A stretch of 64,000 nucleotides of DNA from Nonomuraea sp. NBC_00507 (GTDB lineage Bacteria; Actinomycetota; Actinomycetes; Streptosporangiales; Streptosporangiaceae). The DNA lies in assembly GCF_036013525.1 (NCBI RefSeq), contig NZ_CP107853.1, positions 9,858,001-9,922,000 on the forward strand. The letters are read 5' to 3'. A model generated the notes under the pieces. It was given only the letters and a program-made list of their open reading frames with translations. It was not told where the DNA came from and did not search any database. Position 1 is the first letter of the stretch. The number at the start of each line of letters is the position of its first letter. Shown piece after piece: positions 1 to 7,146 of the stretch. The position numbers were made by a program, and so were the translations under genes.

Positions 1-118
1 CCCGATCGCGCAGCTCGCCCGCGGTGCCGGGGTCGATGAGCCGGCCGAGCCGCACCCAGCCGTGGTCGTGGAAGAACGCCACCTCGTCGTCGGTGGCCTG
101 GCGCACCGGGATCTCCAT
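1..118 (-). CDS. Phytanoyl-CoA dioxygenase (PhyH) family protein, N-terminal part only
   Basis: The minus strand begins with ATG at 118 and encodes MEIPVRQATDDEVAFFHDHG and onward (GWVRLGRLIDPGTAGELRDR) to the window edge, with no stop. The pattern of an acidic helix followed by FFxxxGWVxLxxLIDPxxAxEL is typical of the first 40 residues of PhyH-family Fe(II)/2-oxoglutarate dioxygenases. The metal-binding HxD...H motif would lie outside the window, so substrate and activity cannot be judged. A palindromic operator (139-152) lies just upstream. The call rests on the N-terminus alone. Confidence 0.55.
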   Translation of the reverse strand, partial: MEIPVRQATDDEVAFFHDHGWVRLGRLIDPGTAGELRDR

Positions 119-138
119 GGCCTCAGTCTCGCATCTGA

Positions 139-152
139 AGCAAGCGCTTGGT
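139..152. promoter_or_regulatory. TetR-type operator, CAAGCGCTTG palindrome (site 1 of 3)
   Basis: AGCAAGCGCTTGGT contains a perfect 10-bp palindrome and fits the published KstR2 consensus AnCAAGnnCTTGnT. It lies between the divergent PhyH gene (starts at 118) and the membrane protein gene (starts at 216). Near copies occur at 1019-1032 and 5490-5503. The TetR regulator that would bind it is not in the window. Confidence 0.55.
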
Positions 153-215
153 AAGAGATGATTTTGAGTAGCCCCTACTCATGCGTCCGGCGCACGCCGG
201 CCGCACCCTCGGGGC

Positions 216-860
216 ATGACCATAGTGGAGACATCCCCTGCGACGGCCGGTTTCACCCGGTACGCCATGATCGCCTGTGCGGTGGTCGCGCCGCTCACGC
301 TCGCCCTCTCGCTGCTGTTCGCGCCCTTCACCACGACGGCCGAGGGCGAGCCATACATCCGGGGCCTCGTCGCCAACCTCGACAGCTATCCCCTGTGGAG
401 CTGGATCAGCGTCCTGAGCTTCGTCACGTTCATCCCGGCGATCTTCGCGGTGAGCAAGGTGGCCAGGTCGGGGCGGCCGGTGCTCGGCTTGGCGGGGATG
501 ATCCTCGCGTTCATCCTGGCGCTGCCGGTCACGGTGAACACCGACGACGTGATCTACGCGGCGGCCAAGGCAGGGCTGGACGTGCCGACCACGAACCGGC
601 TGATCACGGAGCTGAACGAAGGACTGCCGACCTCGCTGCTCGGGTTCACCTTCTTCTTCAGTCTGCTCGGCTTCGTCCTGCTGGGCATCGCGGCGCTGAG
701 CAGCGCGGCGCCGAAGTGGGCCGCCATCGCCATGATCGTGGCGCCGTTCCTCATCCCGATCGCCTGGATGGCCCAACTGGGCAACCTGGCGGCAGGCGCG
801 GCCTGGCTCGTCTTCGCCGCCGCCTCCGGGGGGATCGCCCTCGCCCTGCCACGCTCTTGA
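216..860 (+). CDS. Integral membrane protein, function unknown
   Basis: This 214-residue protein has about six hydrophobic segments (near residues 17-38, 60-80, 88-107, 136-158, 164-186 and 190-210), separated by short polar loops. There is no signal peptide cleavage site and no recognisable catalytic motif. A longer extramembrane loop after the third segment carries TDDVIYAAAKAGLDVPTTN. The ATG follows a GGGG stretch at short distance. It is divergent from the PhyH gene across a TetR-type palindrome, so both could share regulation. The family is not recognised with confidence; it has the look of actinobacterial DUF-type membrane proteins. Confidence 0.6.
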   Translation: MTIVETSPATAGFTRYAMIACAVVAPLTLALSLLFAPFTTTAEGEPYIRGLVANLDSYPLWSWISVLSFVTFIPAIFAVSKVARSGRPVLGLAGMILAFILALPVTVNTDDVIYAAAKAGLDVPTTNRLITELNEGLPTSLLGFTFFFSLLGFVLLGIAALSSAAPKWAAIAMIVAPFLIPIAWMAQLGNLAAGAAWLVFAAASGGIALALPRS

Positions 861-1018
861 CGGCTCAGCGCACCTCCGCCCGGAGGAGCGCGACGCCGTT
901 GAACCCGAGACCATCAGCACCGATCCCATCGCTCGAGCCACGCACCGTCCCGCTCAAGCACCTCGTCGGTGAACCGACGGGTGGCGGCACGTTCAGGGAG
1001 TTTTCCCCATAAGGTTTC

Positions 1019-1032
1019 CCCAAGCGCTTGCT
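1019..1032. promoter_or_regulatory. TetR-type operator, CAAGCGCTTG palindrome (site 2 of 3)
   Basis: CCCAAGCGCTTGCT holds the same perfect CAAGCGCTTG core (1021-1030) and ends 20 bases before the GTG start of the F420 LLM oxidoreductase gene. Position suggests repression of that gene by the same unseen TetR protein proposed for sites 1 and 3. Confidence 0.5.
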
Positions 1033-1051
1033 TGACTACCTAGGAGGACAC

Positions 1052-1969
1052 GTGCGGCCGTTCAGGTTCGGGGCTGTGGTGCGGGAGGCGGAGTCCGGGA
1101 AGGCGTGGGCCGAGAAGGCCAGACGGCTGGAAGGGGCCGGGTTCGATGTGCTCCTGGTGCCCGATCACCTGGTCGGGCCCCGGTTCGCGCCCATCGCGGC
1201 GCTGACCGCGGCCGCCTGCGCCACCGACCGGCTGCGGGTGGGGACGCTGGTGTTCGCCAACGACTTCAGGCACCCGGCAGTGCTGGCCAAGGAGGCGGCG
1301 ACGCTCGACCTCCTGTCCGGCGGGCGGCTGGAGGTCGGGATCGGGACCGGCTGGATGGCGGGCGACTACGCCGGAGCGGGGATGGCGCTGGAGGCGCCCG
1401 GGGTGCGGGTGGGGCGGCTGCGGGAGGCCGTGGCGGTGCTCAAGGGGCTCTGGGGGGACGGGGCGTTCGACTTCCGCGGTGACCACTATCGGATCGACGG
1501 GCTCGACCAGCAGCCCAAGCCCGTGCAGCGGCCGCATCCGCCTCTGGTGCTGGGCGGCGGCGGGCCGCGGGTGTTGCGGCTGGCGGCCGAGCAGGCCGAC
1601 GTCGTCAACATCGGGATGCGGGTGAGGCCGGACGGCAGCGGGCCCGACACACGGGACGGCGGTCTTGAGGCGTTCCTGGGCAAGCTCCACCACGTCCGCG
1701 CGGCCGCCGGCGCCCGCTACGCCCGCCTGGAGCTGGGCACGAGCGTGGTCCAGGCGGGCCGGCGGAAGGCGGAGGAGGCCTGGAGCGCCGCCGACAGCTC
1801 GTCGCTGGACGAGACACCCCAGGTGCTCCTCGGTACGCAGCGCGAGATGGTCGACAAACTCCGTCATTGGCGGGATGAGCACGATATTTCGTACTTTGTC
1901 GTGCACCACGAGCGCGACCTCCCCGCCCTCGTCCCCGTCGTCGAGGAGCTCGCTACGGCACGAGGATGA
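1052..1969 (+). CDS. LLM-class F420-dependent oxidoreductase (TIGR03621-like)
   Basis: The 305-residue protein is a luciferase-like (beta/alpha)8-barrel monooxygenase. RPFRFGAVVREAESGKAWAE at the N-terminus, LLVPDHL near residue 38, ATLDLLSGGRLEVGIGTGW near 95 and QPKPVQRPHPPLVLGGGG near 155 are standard LLM motifs. It resembles the TIGR03621 group, which is predicted to use coenzyme F420, a cofactor usual in actinomycetes. The GTG at 1052 is chosen because AGGAGG lies 6-7 bases upstream; an in-frame ATG at 1028 would sit inside the operator. The 3' end overlaps the convergent quinone reductase gene by 17 bases. The substrate is unknown; the KstR2-like box hints at lipid or steroid catabolism. 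Confidence 0.85.
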   Translation: MRPFRFGAVVREAESGKAWAEKARRLEGAGFDVLLVPDHLVGPRFAPIAALTAAACATDRLRVGTLVFANDFRHPAVLAKEAATLDLLSGGRLEVGIGTGWMAGDYAGAGMALEAPGVRVGRLREAVAVLKGLWGDGAFDFRGDHYRIDGLDQQPKPVQRPHPPLVLGGGGPRVLRLAAEQADVVNIGMRVRPDGSGPDTRDGGLEAFLGKLHHVRAAAGARYARLELGTSVVQAGRRKAEEAWSAADSSSLDETPQVLLGTQREMVDKLRHWRDEHDISYFVVHHERDLPALVPVVEELATARG

Positions 1970-2921
1970 CCTTGCCCATGGTGTTCCTGCTCTCCAGCGC
2001 CTCGTGCGCCGCAGCGGCCCGGGCCAGGGGGAACGCCTGGACGGCGGGCGTGAGCGACCCGTCGGCGACCGCGTCGAGAGCCCGGGCCGCCAGATCGCCC
2101 ACACCCCCGTCGCGGCCGAGGAGGTAGGGGATCCCCTCGTAAACGGTCACGTCCCGCGCCGCGGCGTCCTCCTTGCCGGGGACGAACCAGTCGCCGGCCG
2201 CCGCCCCGAAGACCACGTACCGGCCGCCCCGCCCGAGCAGCCCGTACGCCGCGCGCCCGAGCTCGCCGCCGACGCCGTCGAAGGCCACGGTGACCTCGCC
2301 GAACGCCTCCCGCACCAGCTTGTCCCACCCGGGCTGCCGGTAGTCCACGGCCAGGTCCGCGCCGAGCTCCTCGACCCGCGTCACCTTCGCGGGCCCGCCG
2401 GCCGCCCCGATCACGCGGGCGCCGGCCCGGCGCGCGTACTGCACGAGCAGCGTCCCGATGCCGCCGGCCGCGGCCGTGGCCAGCACCACGTCGGACGGGC
2501 TCAAGGGCGCCAGCTCCAGCAGGCCGAACGTGGTGGCCCCCGTGGTGTTCATGGCCACCGCCGGGCCGTAGTCCACGTGGTCGGGCAGCGTGGTGAGCGA
2601 GGAGGCGGGGGCCACGGCGAGCGAGGCGTACCCTCCCGAAGTCACGCCGGACGTCACCACGCGGCGTCCCACGAGCTCGGCGGGCACTCCCTCGCCCACG
2701 GACTCCACCACGCCGGCGACCTCCGTCCCGAGGACGGCGGGCAGCGGCGGCGCGGGGTGGGGTCCGACGGCCTGCCCCTGGCGCATGAGGGTCTCGATGA
2801 AGTGGAGCCCGACGGCGTGGACGGCCATGCGGGCGTCTCCCGGCCCGGGCGCCGGATCGGGAACGGTCTCAAGGCGGAGGTTGGCGGCGGGGCCGTAGGT
2901 GTGCAGTCTGATCGCATCCAT
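1953..2921 (-). CDS. Zinc-independent quinone oxidoreductase (MDR superfamily)
   Basis: This 322-residue medium-chain dehydrogenase/reductase has an N-terminal GroES-like fold (MDAIRLHTYGPAANLRLETV) and a Rossmann NADPH site (ATAAAGGIGTLLVQYARRAGARVIGAAG, about residues 148-175). The structural and catalytic zinc ligands of alcohol dehydrogenases are absent, as in QOR/zeta-crystallin-type quinone reductases. It probably reduces quinones with NADPH. A SoxR-type palindrome lies 15 bases before the start. In Streptomyces coelicolor an oxidoreductase (SCO4266) belongs to the SoxR regulon, so control by redox-active quinones or phenazines is a reasonable inference. Confidence 0.87.
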   Translation of the reverse strand: MDAIRLHTYGPAANLRLETVPDPAPGPGDARMAVHAVGLHFIETLMRQGQAVGPHPAPPLPAVLGTEVAGVVESVGEGVPAELVGRRVVTSGVTSGGYASLAVAPASSLTTLPDHVDYGPAVAMNTTGATTFGLLELAPLSPSDVVLATAAAGGIGTLLVQYARRAGARVIGAAGGPAKVTRVEELGADLAVDYRQPGWDKLVREAFGEVTVAFDGVGGELGRAAYGLLGRGGRYVVFGAAAGDWFVPGKEDAAARDVTVYEGIPYLLGRDGGVGDLAARALDAVADGSLTPAVQAFPLARAAAAHEALESRNTMGKVILVP

Positions 2922-2935
2922 GACCCCACCCTGCT

Positions 2936-2955
2936 ACCTCAAGCTTGGTTGAGGT
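2936..2955 (-). promoter_or_regulatory. SoxR/MerR-type operator upstream of the quinone reductase
   Basis: On the minus strand the sequence reads ACCTCAACCAAGCTTGAGGT, an inverted repeat of ACCTCAA/TTGAGGT with a 6-bp centre. It includes part of a TTGACC -35-like hexamer, as in MerR-family promoters with long spacers. It matches 17 of 20 positions of the box at 20434-20453. SoxR in enterobacteria and Streptomyces binds CCTCAAG-type palindromes. No soxR gene is in the window. Confidence 0.7.
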
Positions 2956-2967
2956 CAATCGTGCCGG

Positions 2968-3567
2968 ATGATGGAGTCCATGAATGAGATGCTGCTGCTC
3001 CGGCACGGTGAGACCGAATGGAGCAAGGCGGGCCGGCACACCGGACGTACGGACCTGCCTTTGACGGAGCACGGCGAGGATCAGGCCAGGGCGCTGGCGC
3101 CGCTGGTCAAGGAGTCGTTCGACCTGGTGCTGGTCTCCCCCGCCCAGCGCGCGCGGCGGACGGCGGAGCTGGCCGGGCTGACGGACTTCGAGGTGGATCC
3201 GGACTTGTGGGAGTGGGACTACGGCGGCTACGAGGGCATCACCACGCCGACGATCCGCGAGACCCGGCCCGGCTGGTACCTGTGGCGCGACGGCGTGATC
3301 CCCGGCGACGCCGAGCACCCCGGCGAGAGCGCCGCCCAGGTGGCCGCCCGCGCCGACCGGCTGATAGCGCGCGCCAGGGCGGTCGAGGGACGGGTGGCGC
3401 TGGTCGCGCACGGGCACTTCCTGCGGGTCCTGGCCGCGCGCTGGCTGGGCCTGGGGCCCGCGGAGGGCCGGCTGCTCAAGCTCGACACCGGCACGTATTC
3501 GCGGCTCGGGTTCGAGCACGCCGAACCGGTGCTGCTGACCTGGAACGCCCCGGTCAACTCACCTTAG
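2968..3567 (+). CDS. Histidine phosphatase family protein
   Basis: The protein (199 residues, or 195 if the ATG at 2980 is used, which has GGAG upstream) carries the phosphohistidine motif LLRHGETEW near the N-terminus, the second Arg-containing block (SPAQRARRTAEL), and the C-terminal catalytic His block LVAHGHFLRVLAARWLG. This is the full core of the phosphoglycerate-mutase-like/acid-phosphatase superfamily. A small-molecule phosphatase (sugar phosphate or phosphoester) is more likely than a mutase given the length. The 3' end overlaps the convergent sigma-like gene by 14 bases. Confidence 0.88.
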   Translation: MMESMNEMLLLRHGETEWSKAGRHTGRTDLPLTEHGEDQARALAPLVKESFDLVLVSPAQRARRTAELAGLTDFEVDPDLWEWDYGGYEGITTPTIRETRPGWYLWRDGVIPGDAEHPGESAAQVAARADRLIARARAVEGRVALVAHGHFLRVLAARWLGLGPAEGRLLKLDTGTYSRLGFEHAEPVLLTWNAPVNSP

Positions 3568-3817
3568 AGCGCAGCGCCGACTCGTGCAGCGCGCGGCTGA
3601 CCAGCCAGCCGCGCAGCGAGCCGAGGCTCGGGTCGTACGACAGGGGCTGCTCCCAGAGGGCGACGAACACGCTCTGGGTGATCTCCTCGGCGTACTGCCG
3701 GCTTCCGGTGATCTTGGCGGCGACGCCGTACACGTGCGGACCGTGTTGATCGTAGGCGTCGGCCAGCGCGTCGAGGTCACCGGCGGTCAGCCGCGCGCAC
3801 AACTCCATGTCGCTCAT
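3554..3817 (-). CDS. Truncated ECF sigma factor: region 2 only
   Basis: This 87-residue protein is a stand-alone sigma-70 region 2. LTAGDLDALADAYDQHGPHV matches region 2.1, YAEEITQSVFVALWEQP matches 2.2-2.3, and SYDPSLGSLRGWLVSRALHE matches 2.4. Nothing corresponding to region 4 (the -35 recognition helix-turn-helix) follows; the stop comes right after the region 2.4 helix, and the next gene is convergent. Its ATG overlaps the stop of the zinc-finger/MDMPI gene (TGATG), so the two are translationally coupled. It may be a decayed ECF factor or a working region-2 adaptor that needs a partner. The larger in-frame start at 3910 lies inside the upstream gene and is not used. Confidence 0.7.
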   Translation of the reverse strand: MSDMELCARLTAGDLDALADAYDQHGPHVYGVAAKITGSRQYAEEITQSVFVALWEQPLSYDPSLGSLRGWLVSRALHESALRSKVS

Positions 3818-4698
3818 CAGTCGCACCCCAGCGTCGCGGCGGCACGGATCAGGTCGCGGGCGAGGACGGGGTCGCCCTCGGCGGCGTAGGGGAAGGAGTC
3901 GGGTGGCCATCGGTTGGCCAGCAACCGGCAGAAGCCCACCGCGTCGGCCGAGATGAGCACGGCGACGTGGTCGGAGGCAGGCGAGAGCGGGATCGTCCAG
4001 GTGCCGCCGCCGGGGCCGGTCAGCATGAAGGTCGCCGAGACGTCGCGGCGCGGCCCCGTCATGGCGCGCGGCAGCAGCGCAAGCCCGAACTCGGCGATCA
4101 TGTGCACGTGCTCGTCGCGCGGCGCGGACGTGGAGCCGCCGGTGGCGGCCCTGATGTCGTCGGTGTGGGTCCAGGTCTCGAACGTGCGCTGGATCATGGC
4201 CTGGCGCAGCGGCGCGCGGGCCGGCCGTGTCCCCGCCAGGGTCACCTCGACGCCGAGGAGGACCTCGTTACTGGAGGAGACGCGTTCGAGCAGGGTGCCC
4301 GCCTGCTCGCGCCAGCGCCGGTGCACCGTCGCGGCGCCGGCCGCCGGCACGCCCATGAAGTGGGCGAGGGCGGCGTCGTTGGCCGCCAGGTGCTCGACCA
4401 TGCCCCTGATCGTGCCGTGCTTGGCGACCGGGGCCTCCCATTGGGCCAGGCTCAGCTCGGCCAGCAGGTCGTCCATGATCGCGACCTGCTCGGCGTACGG
4501 CACCGCCACGGACGCCACCCCTACCAGAGCCGGGCTGCGGCGGCGGCGCGCCTTGGACAACACCGCCTCGCGTAACGTGGGCGGTGGCGCGAGCGCGGTG
4601 TCCGGTTGGTCGAGCAACGTGATGGCCGCGCTGCACTCAGGACACGACGCGACGTGATCGTCAGGACTCTGTCCGTTGTAGAGGTATGAATCCGTCAT
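3817..4698 (-). CDS. Zinc-finger anti-sigma-like domain fused to MDMPI (mycothiol maleylpyruvate isomerase-like) domain
   Basis: The 293-residue protein opens with HVASCPEC (HxxxCxxC), the zinc-binding signature of ZAS-type anti-sigma factors. A short Arg-rich linker (KARRRRSP) and then a DinB/MDMPI four-helix domain follow (EQVAIMDDLLAELSLAQWEAP, TIRGMVEHLAANDAALAHFM, IQRTFETWTHTDDIRAA). MDMPI proteins use mycothiol or metal; here the domain may act as a sensor of thiol or redox state. The ATG at 4698 has GGAGG 6 bases upstream. It lies directly upstream of, and overlaps, the region-2-only sigma gene, reversing the usual sigma-then-anti-sigma order. Function in transcription control is inferred from the domain pairing. 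Confidence 0.75.
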   Translation of the reverse strand: MTDSYLYNGQSPDDHVASCPECSAAITLLDQPDTALAPPPTLREAVLSKARRRRSPALVGVASVAVPYAEQVAIMDDLLAELSLAQWEAPVAKHGTIRGMVEHLAANDAALAHFMGVPAAGAATVHRRWREQAGTLLERVSSSNEVLLGVEVTLAGTRPARAPLRQAMIQRTFETWTHTDDIRAATGGSTSAPRDEHVHMIAEFGLALLPRAMTGPRRDVSATFMLTGPGGGTWTIPLSPASDHVAVLISADAVGFCRLLANRWPPDSFPYAAEGDPVLARDLIRAAATLGCD

Positions 4699-4718
4699 GG
4701 CCACCTCCGCAGCCGACG

Positions 4719-5480
4719 CTAACCCGGCAGCTCCCCGGGCGCCAGGCGACAGCCGGGGAACGGTGCCAGAAGCGTCTCACGCCACGGGCCGTCAAGGTAG
4801 TCGCGAGCCCGTTTTCCCCAGTCCAGCAGCCGGGAATCGGGCGCGACCTCGTCGTCGAGACCGAGGGCGGCGTCGCGGGCACGCTGTGTGGCCAGGTGGT
4901 CGTCGAGCGAGACGGCCCACAAGGTGACCGCCTCGGTGTCGCAGAACAGCACCTCGTACAGGCCGACCAGGCTGTGGCCGTGCTCGGCGAGCAGCGGGGC
5001 GCGCTCGGCGCGTACGGCGGCGAGGTAGTCGAGCGCGGCCCCGGGGCGGACCCGGGCGCTCTCGAAGAGATAGAGCTCGGCGGCGGGTGCCTCGGCCAGC
5101 GGCGGGCAGCCGGGCACGGCGCCGAGCGGCCGGGAGAACGCGGAGAAGCGCAGGTCGTCGATGTCGGACAGGAACAGTTTGGCGTCGACCCCTTGGTAGA
5201 TCTCCATCATCTGCCGCCAGCCGCCCTCCCACCCGCCGTGGCAGTCCCACAGCGTGACGGCCTTGAACTGCGGGTGGCCGGTGATGCCGACGGCGTAGAA
5301 GGCGCCGACGAGGTCGATCTCGCGGGACCTGATGGAGGTGCCGGAGGTGAGCTCGGGAGCGGTGCGGGTCTCGTCCTCGCGTTTGTACGTGGTCAGCCAG
5401 GTCAGATACTCCAGCGGCCGTCTGGAGTTCATCGGCCTGAAATCGACCTCCTCGAGCAGGTGGATCGCGCGCCGCACCAC
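4719..5480 (-). CDS. Conserved protein, possibly a double NIPSNAP-like/ferredoxin-fold protein
   Basis: This 253-residue soluble protein has no signal peptide. Two segments look internally related: AELYLFESARVRPGAALDYLAAVRAERAPLLAEHGHSLVG with EVLFCDTEAVTLWAV, and an earlier FKAVTLWDCHGGWEGGW block. Alternating strands and a long helix ending in hydrophobic strands recall tandem NIPSNAP or dimeric alpha/beta-barrel folds; this is a weak fold guess. A KstR2-like palindrome (5490-5503) sits 10 bases before the ATG, tying it to the PhyH and F420-oxidoreductase genes as a possible member of one TetR regulon. It is convergent with nothing and lies just upstream of the MDMPI gene. Confidence 0.6.
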   Translation of the reverse strand: MVRRAIHLLEEVDFRPMNSRRPLEYLTWLTTYKREDETRTAPELTSGTSIRSREIDLVGAFYAVGITGHPQFKAVTLWDCHGGWEGGWRQMMEIYQGVDAKLFLSDIDDLRFSAFSRPLGAVPGCPPLAEAPAAELYLFESARVRPGAALDYLAAVRAERAPLLAEHGHSLVGLYEVLFCDTEAVTLWAVSLDDHLATQRARDAALGLDDEVAPDSRLLDWGKRARDYLDGPWRETLLAPFPGCRLAPGELPG

Positions 5481-5489
5481 GCCTCCTCT

Positions 5490-5503
5490 ACCAAGCGGTT
5501 GCT
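5490..5503. promoter_or_regulatory. TetR-type operator (site 3 of 3)
   Basis: ACCAAGCGGTTGCT differs from the AnCAAGnnCTTGnT pattern at one position. The wider CCAAGCGGTTGCTTGG (5491-5506) is itself an imperfect palindrome. It lies 10 bases upstream of the start of the 253-residue protein gene, where a repressor would block transcription. Confidence 0.5.
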
Positions 5504-5520
5504 TGGCATGAGGATAGCGA

Positions 5521-5778
5521 TCAGGCCAGCGCTTGGGAAGGCTGCGGCCCTCGGCCCGTGAGCCACTCCAGCACCTTGCGGTGCCCCGAGGTGGCGTCTT
5601 CGAAGTGGCCCCAGTGCCAGTAGCGCGGTTGGTCGAGGATGCCGGTCACCCACGTCCGATAGGAGACGGAGGCGCCCGTCGTCGTGGGCGCCACGCCATA
5701 AGTGCGAATCACGACCTTGCCGCCCGGCGCGAACAGCACGTCGTCGGCGATCGGATACAGGGTCATCTGGTCGAGCAT
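5521..5778 (-). CDS. Small hypothetical protein (85 aa)
   Basis: The gene encodes MLDQMTLYPIADDVLFAPGG followed by a beta-rich, aromatic-rich sequence (SVSYRTWVTGILDQPRYWHWGHFEDATSGHRKVLEWL). No family is recognised. The codon pattern is G/C at third positions as in its neighbours, so it is probably coding. It lies upstream of the TetR-type site 3 and of the 253-residue gene, but the operator in the gap suggests separate promoters. Confidence 0.45.
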   Translation of the reverse strand: MLDQMTLYPIADDVLFAPGGKVVIRTYGVAPTTTGASVSYRTWVTGILDQPRYWHWGHFEDATSGHRKVLEWLTGRGPQPSQALA

Positions 5779-5866
5779 GACCTGAATCCTGACCTAGGGG
5801 CGAGGCCGGGCGGTTACGCCTCCGGCGCACCCCGGTTAAGCAGGCACGCCGGAGGTTAACACGGTG

Positions 5867-6103
5867 TTACACGAGGAGGCCGTCGAATTCTCCGTCCTTC
5901 ACGCCGAGCACCAGGGCCCGGATCTCGTCGCGGGTGTAGATGAGGGCGGGGCCGTCGGGGAAGCGCGAGTTGCGCACCGCGATGGCGCCGTCGGGCAGCT
6001 GCGCGAGCTCCACGCAGTTGCCCTGCGAGTTGCTGTAGCGGCTCTTGCGCCAGGCGACCTGCGTCAGATCGGTCGCCGGCATGCCGTTGTAGGTCTGGTT
6101 CAT
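5867..6103 (-). CDS. DUF397 protein
   Basis: The 78-residue protein has the DUF397 signature: VAWRKSRYSNSQGNCVELAQL, then AVRNSRFPDGPALIYTRDEI and a C-terminal helix. DUF397 proteins occur only in actinomycetes, nearly always next to an XRE/DUF5753 regulator. The pair acts as a DNA-binding protein with a small partner, in some cases affecting development or antibiotic production. Its ATG follows the XRE stop codon directly (TAGATG), so the two are co-translated. Confidence 0.9.
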   Translation of the reverse strand: MNQTYNGMPATDLTQVAWRKSRYSNSQGNCVELAQLPDGAIAVRNSRFPDGPALIYTRDEIRALVLGVKDGEFDGLLV

Positions 6104-6970
6104 CTAAATCTTTCTGAGAAGACCGTCGATGAGCTCGACGGTGCCCCCTGGCGTGGTGCTTTCCACGCACAGCTGCTCCATGGCCGTGAGGTACGGATCG
6201 ACGTCCTCACGCTTGTCCAGGTACAGGGCACCCCAGAGCTGCTCGACGTAGACAACGTCCGACAAGTCGGACTCGGGAAACCGCAAGATGCTGAACGCAC
6301 CCCCCTCAGCGGCGTGCTTGCCGAACTTGAAGGGCATCACCTGAATGGTGATGTTGGGCAGGGCAGCGACCTCCAGCAGATGCTGGAGCTGCTCGCGCAT
6401 GACCTCCCGTCCGCCGATGGTCCGCATGAGCGCCGCCTCGTCGATGACGGCCCACAGCCGGGGTCCGTCCTTCTGGCTGAAGCGCTCCTGACGCTGCATG
6501 CGCAGGTGCACGCGGCGTTCGATTTTGTCGGAACCCGCATCGGGGTGGCCCAGCTGGAAGACCGATCGCGCGTACGAGGCCGTCTGCAGCAGGCCCGGCA
6601 CGAACTGCACCTCATAGGTGCGGATCACACTCGCGGCCTCCTCCAGGCCCACGTAAGTGGTGAACCACGAGGGCAGCTCGGCCGAATACTTATGCCACCA
6701 CCCGGGGGTGTTGGCCTCGCGAACCATCTCCAGCAGGGCTCGGCGGTCGGCGTCGTCGACGACGCCGTACAGGGTGAGAAGGTCTTCCACGTCACGTGTC
6801 TTGAATCCGACACGGCCGAGCTCCATACGACTGATCTTGGACTCGGACGCCCGGATGTGGAATCCGGCCTGTGCCCGGTCAAGCCCGCTGGCTTCACGCA
6901 GGCGCCTCAGGCTCGCCCCCAGCATGATGCGCCGAACGGTCGAGCCGGAACCGGGCGGATCAATGGACAC
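6104..6970 (-). CDS. XRE-family transcriptional regulator with DUF5753
   Basis: The 288-residue protein has an N-terminal Xre helix-turn-helix (LGASLRRLREASGLDRAQAG with IRASESKISRMELGR) followed by the DUF5753 sensor domain (YVGLEEAASVIRTYEVQFVPGLLQTASYARSV, then RQERF and LRTIGG-type motifs). GTG at 6970 is preceded by AAGGAGC at good distance. It forms an operon with the DUF397 gene and is divergent from an anti-sigma-like ATPase gene. The three together are a common actinomycete regulatory cassette. The intergenic region carries repeated TGCAC sites that may be its operator. Confidence 0.92.
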   Translation of the reverse strand: MSIDPPGSGSTVRRIMLGASLRRLREASGLDRAQAGFHIRASESKISRMELGRVGFKTRDVEDLLTLYGVVDDADRRALLEMVREANTPGWWHKYSAELPSWFTTYVGLEEAASVIRTYEVQFVPGLLQTASYARSVFQLGHPDAGSDKIERRVHLRMQRQERFSQKDGPRLWAVIDEAALMRTIGGREVMREQLQHLLEVAALPNITIQVMPFKFGKHAAEGGAFSILRFPESDLSDVVYVEQLWGALYLDKREDVDPYLTAMEQLCVESTTPGGTVELIDGLLRKI

Positions 6971-7085
6971 GTGCTGCTCCTTGGTCGTTTCCTCGCGATA
7001 CAGTCTGTCACTTCACGGCCGAAAGATCATGGCCGCGGACAAGATCCCCTTTCCCCCATATTGACCATTTGATGGCTACCGTAGC

Positions 7086-7133
7086 GTGTGCACGGATTGT
7101 CTGCACGTGCATTCGCTCTTGCACCTGCACGAG
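7086..7133. promoter_or_regulatory. Cluster of GTGCAC/TGCACGTGCA palindromic repeats
   Basis: GTGCAC at 7088-7093, TGCACGTGCA at 7102-7111 and TTGCACCTGCACGAG at 7119-7133 form three related palindromic sites spaced 16-20 bp apart, centre to centre. They lie between the divergent XRE regulator and ATPase genes. A binding site array for the XRE protein is the simplest reading; this is an inference. Confidence 0.4.
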
Positions 7134-7146
7134 AGTTTGCCGCAGA

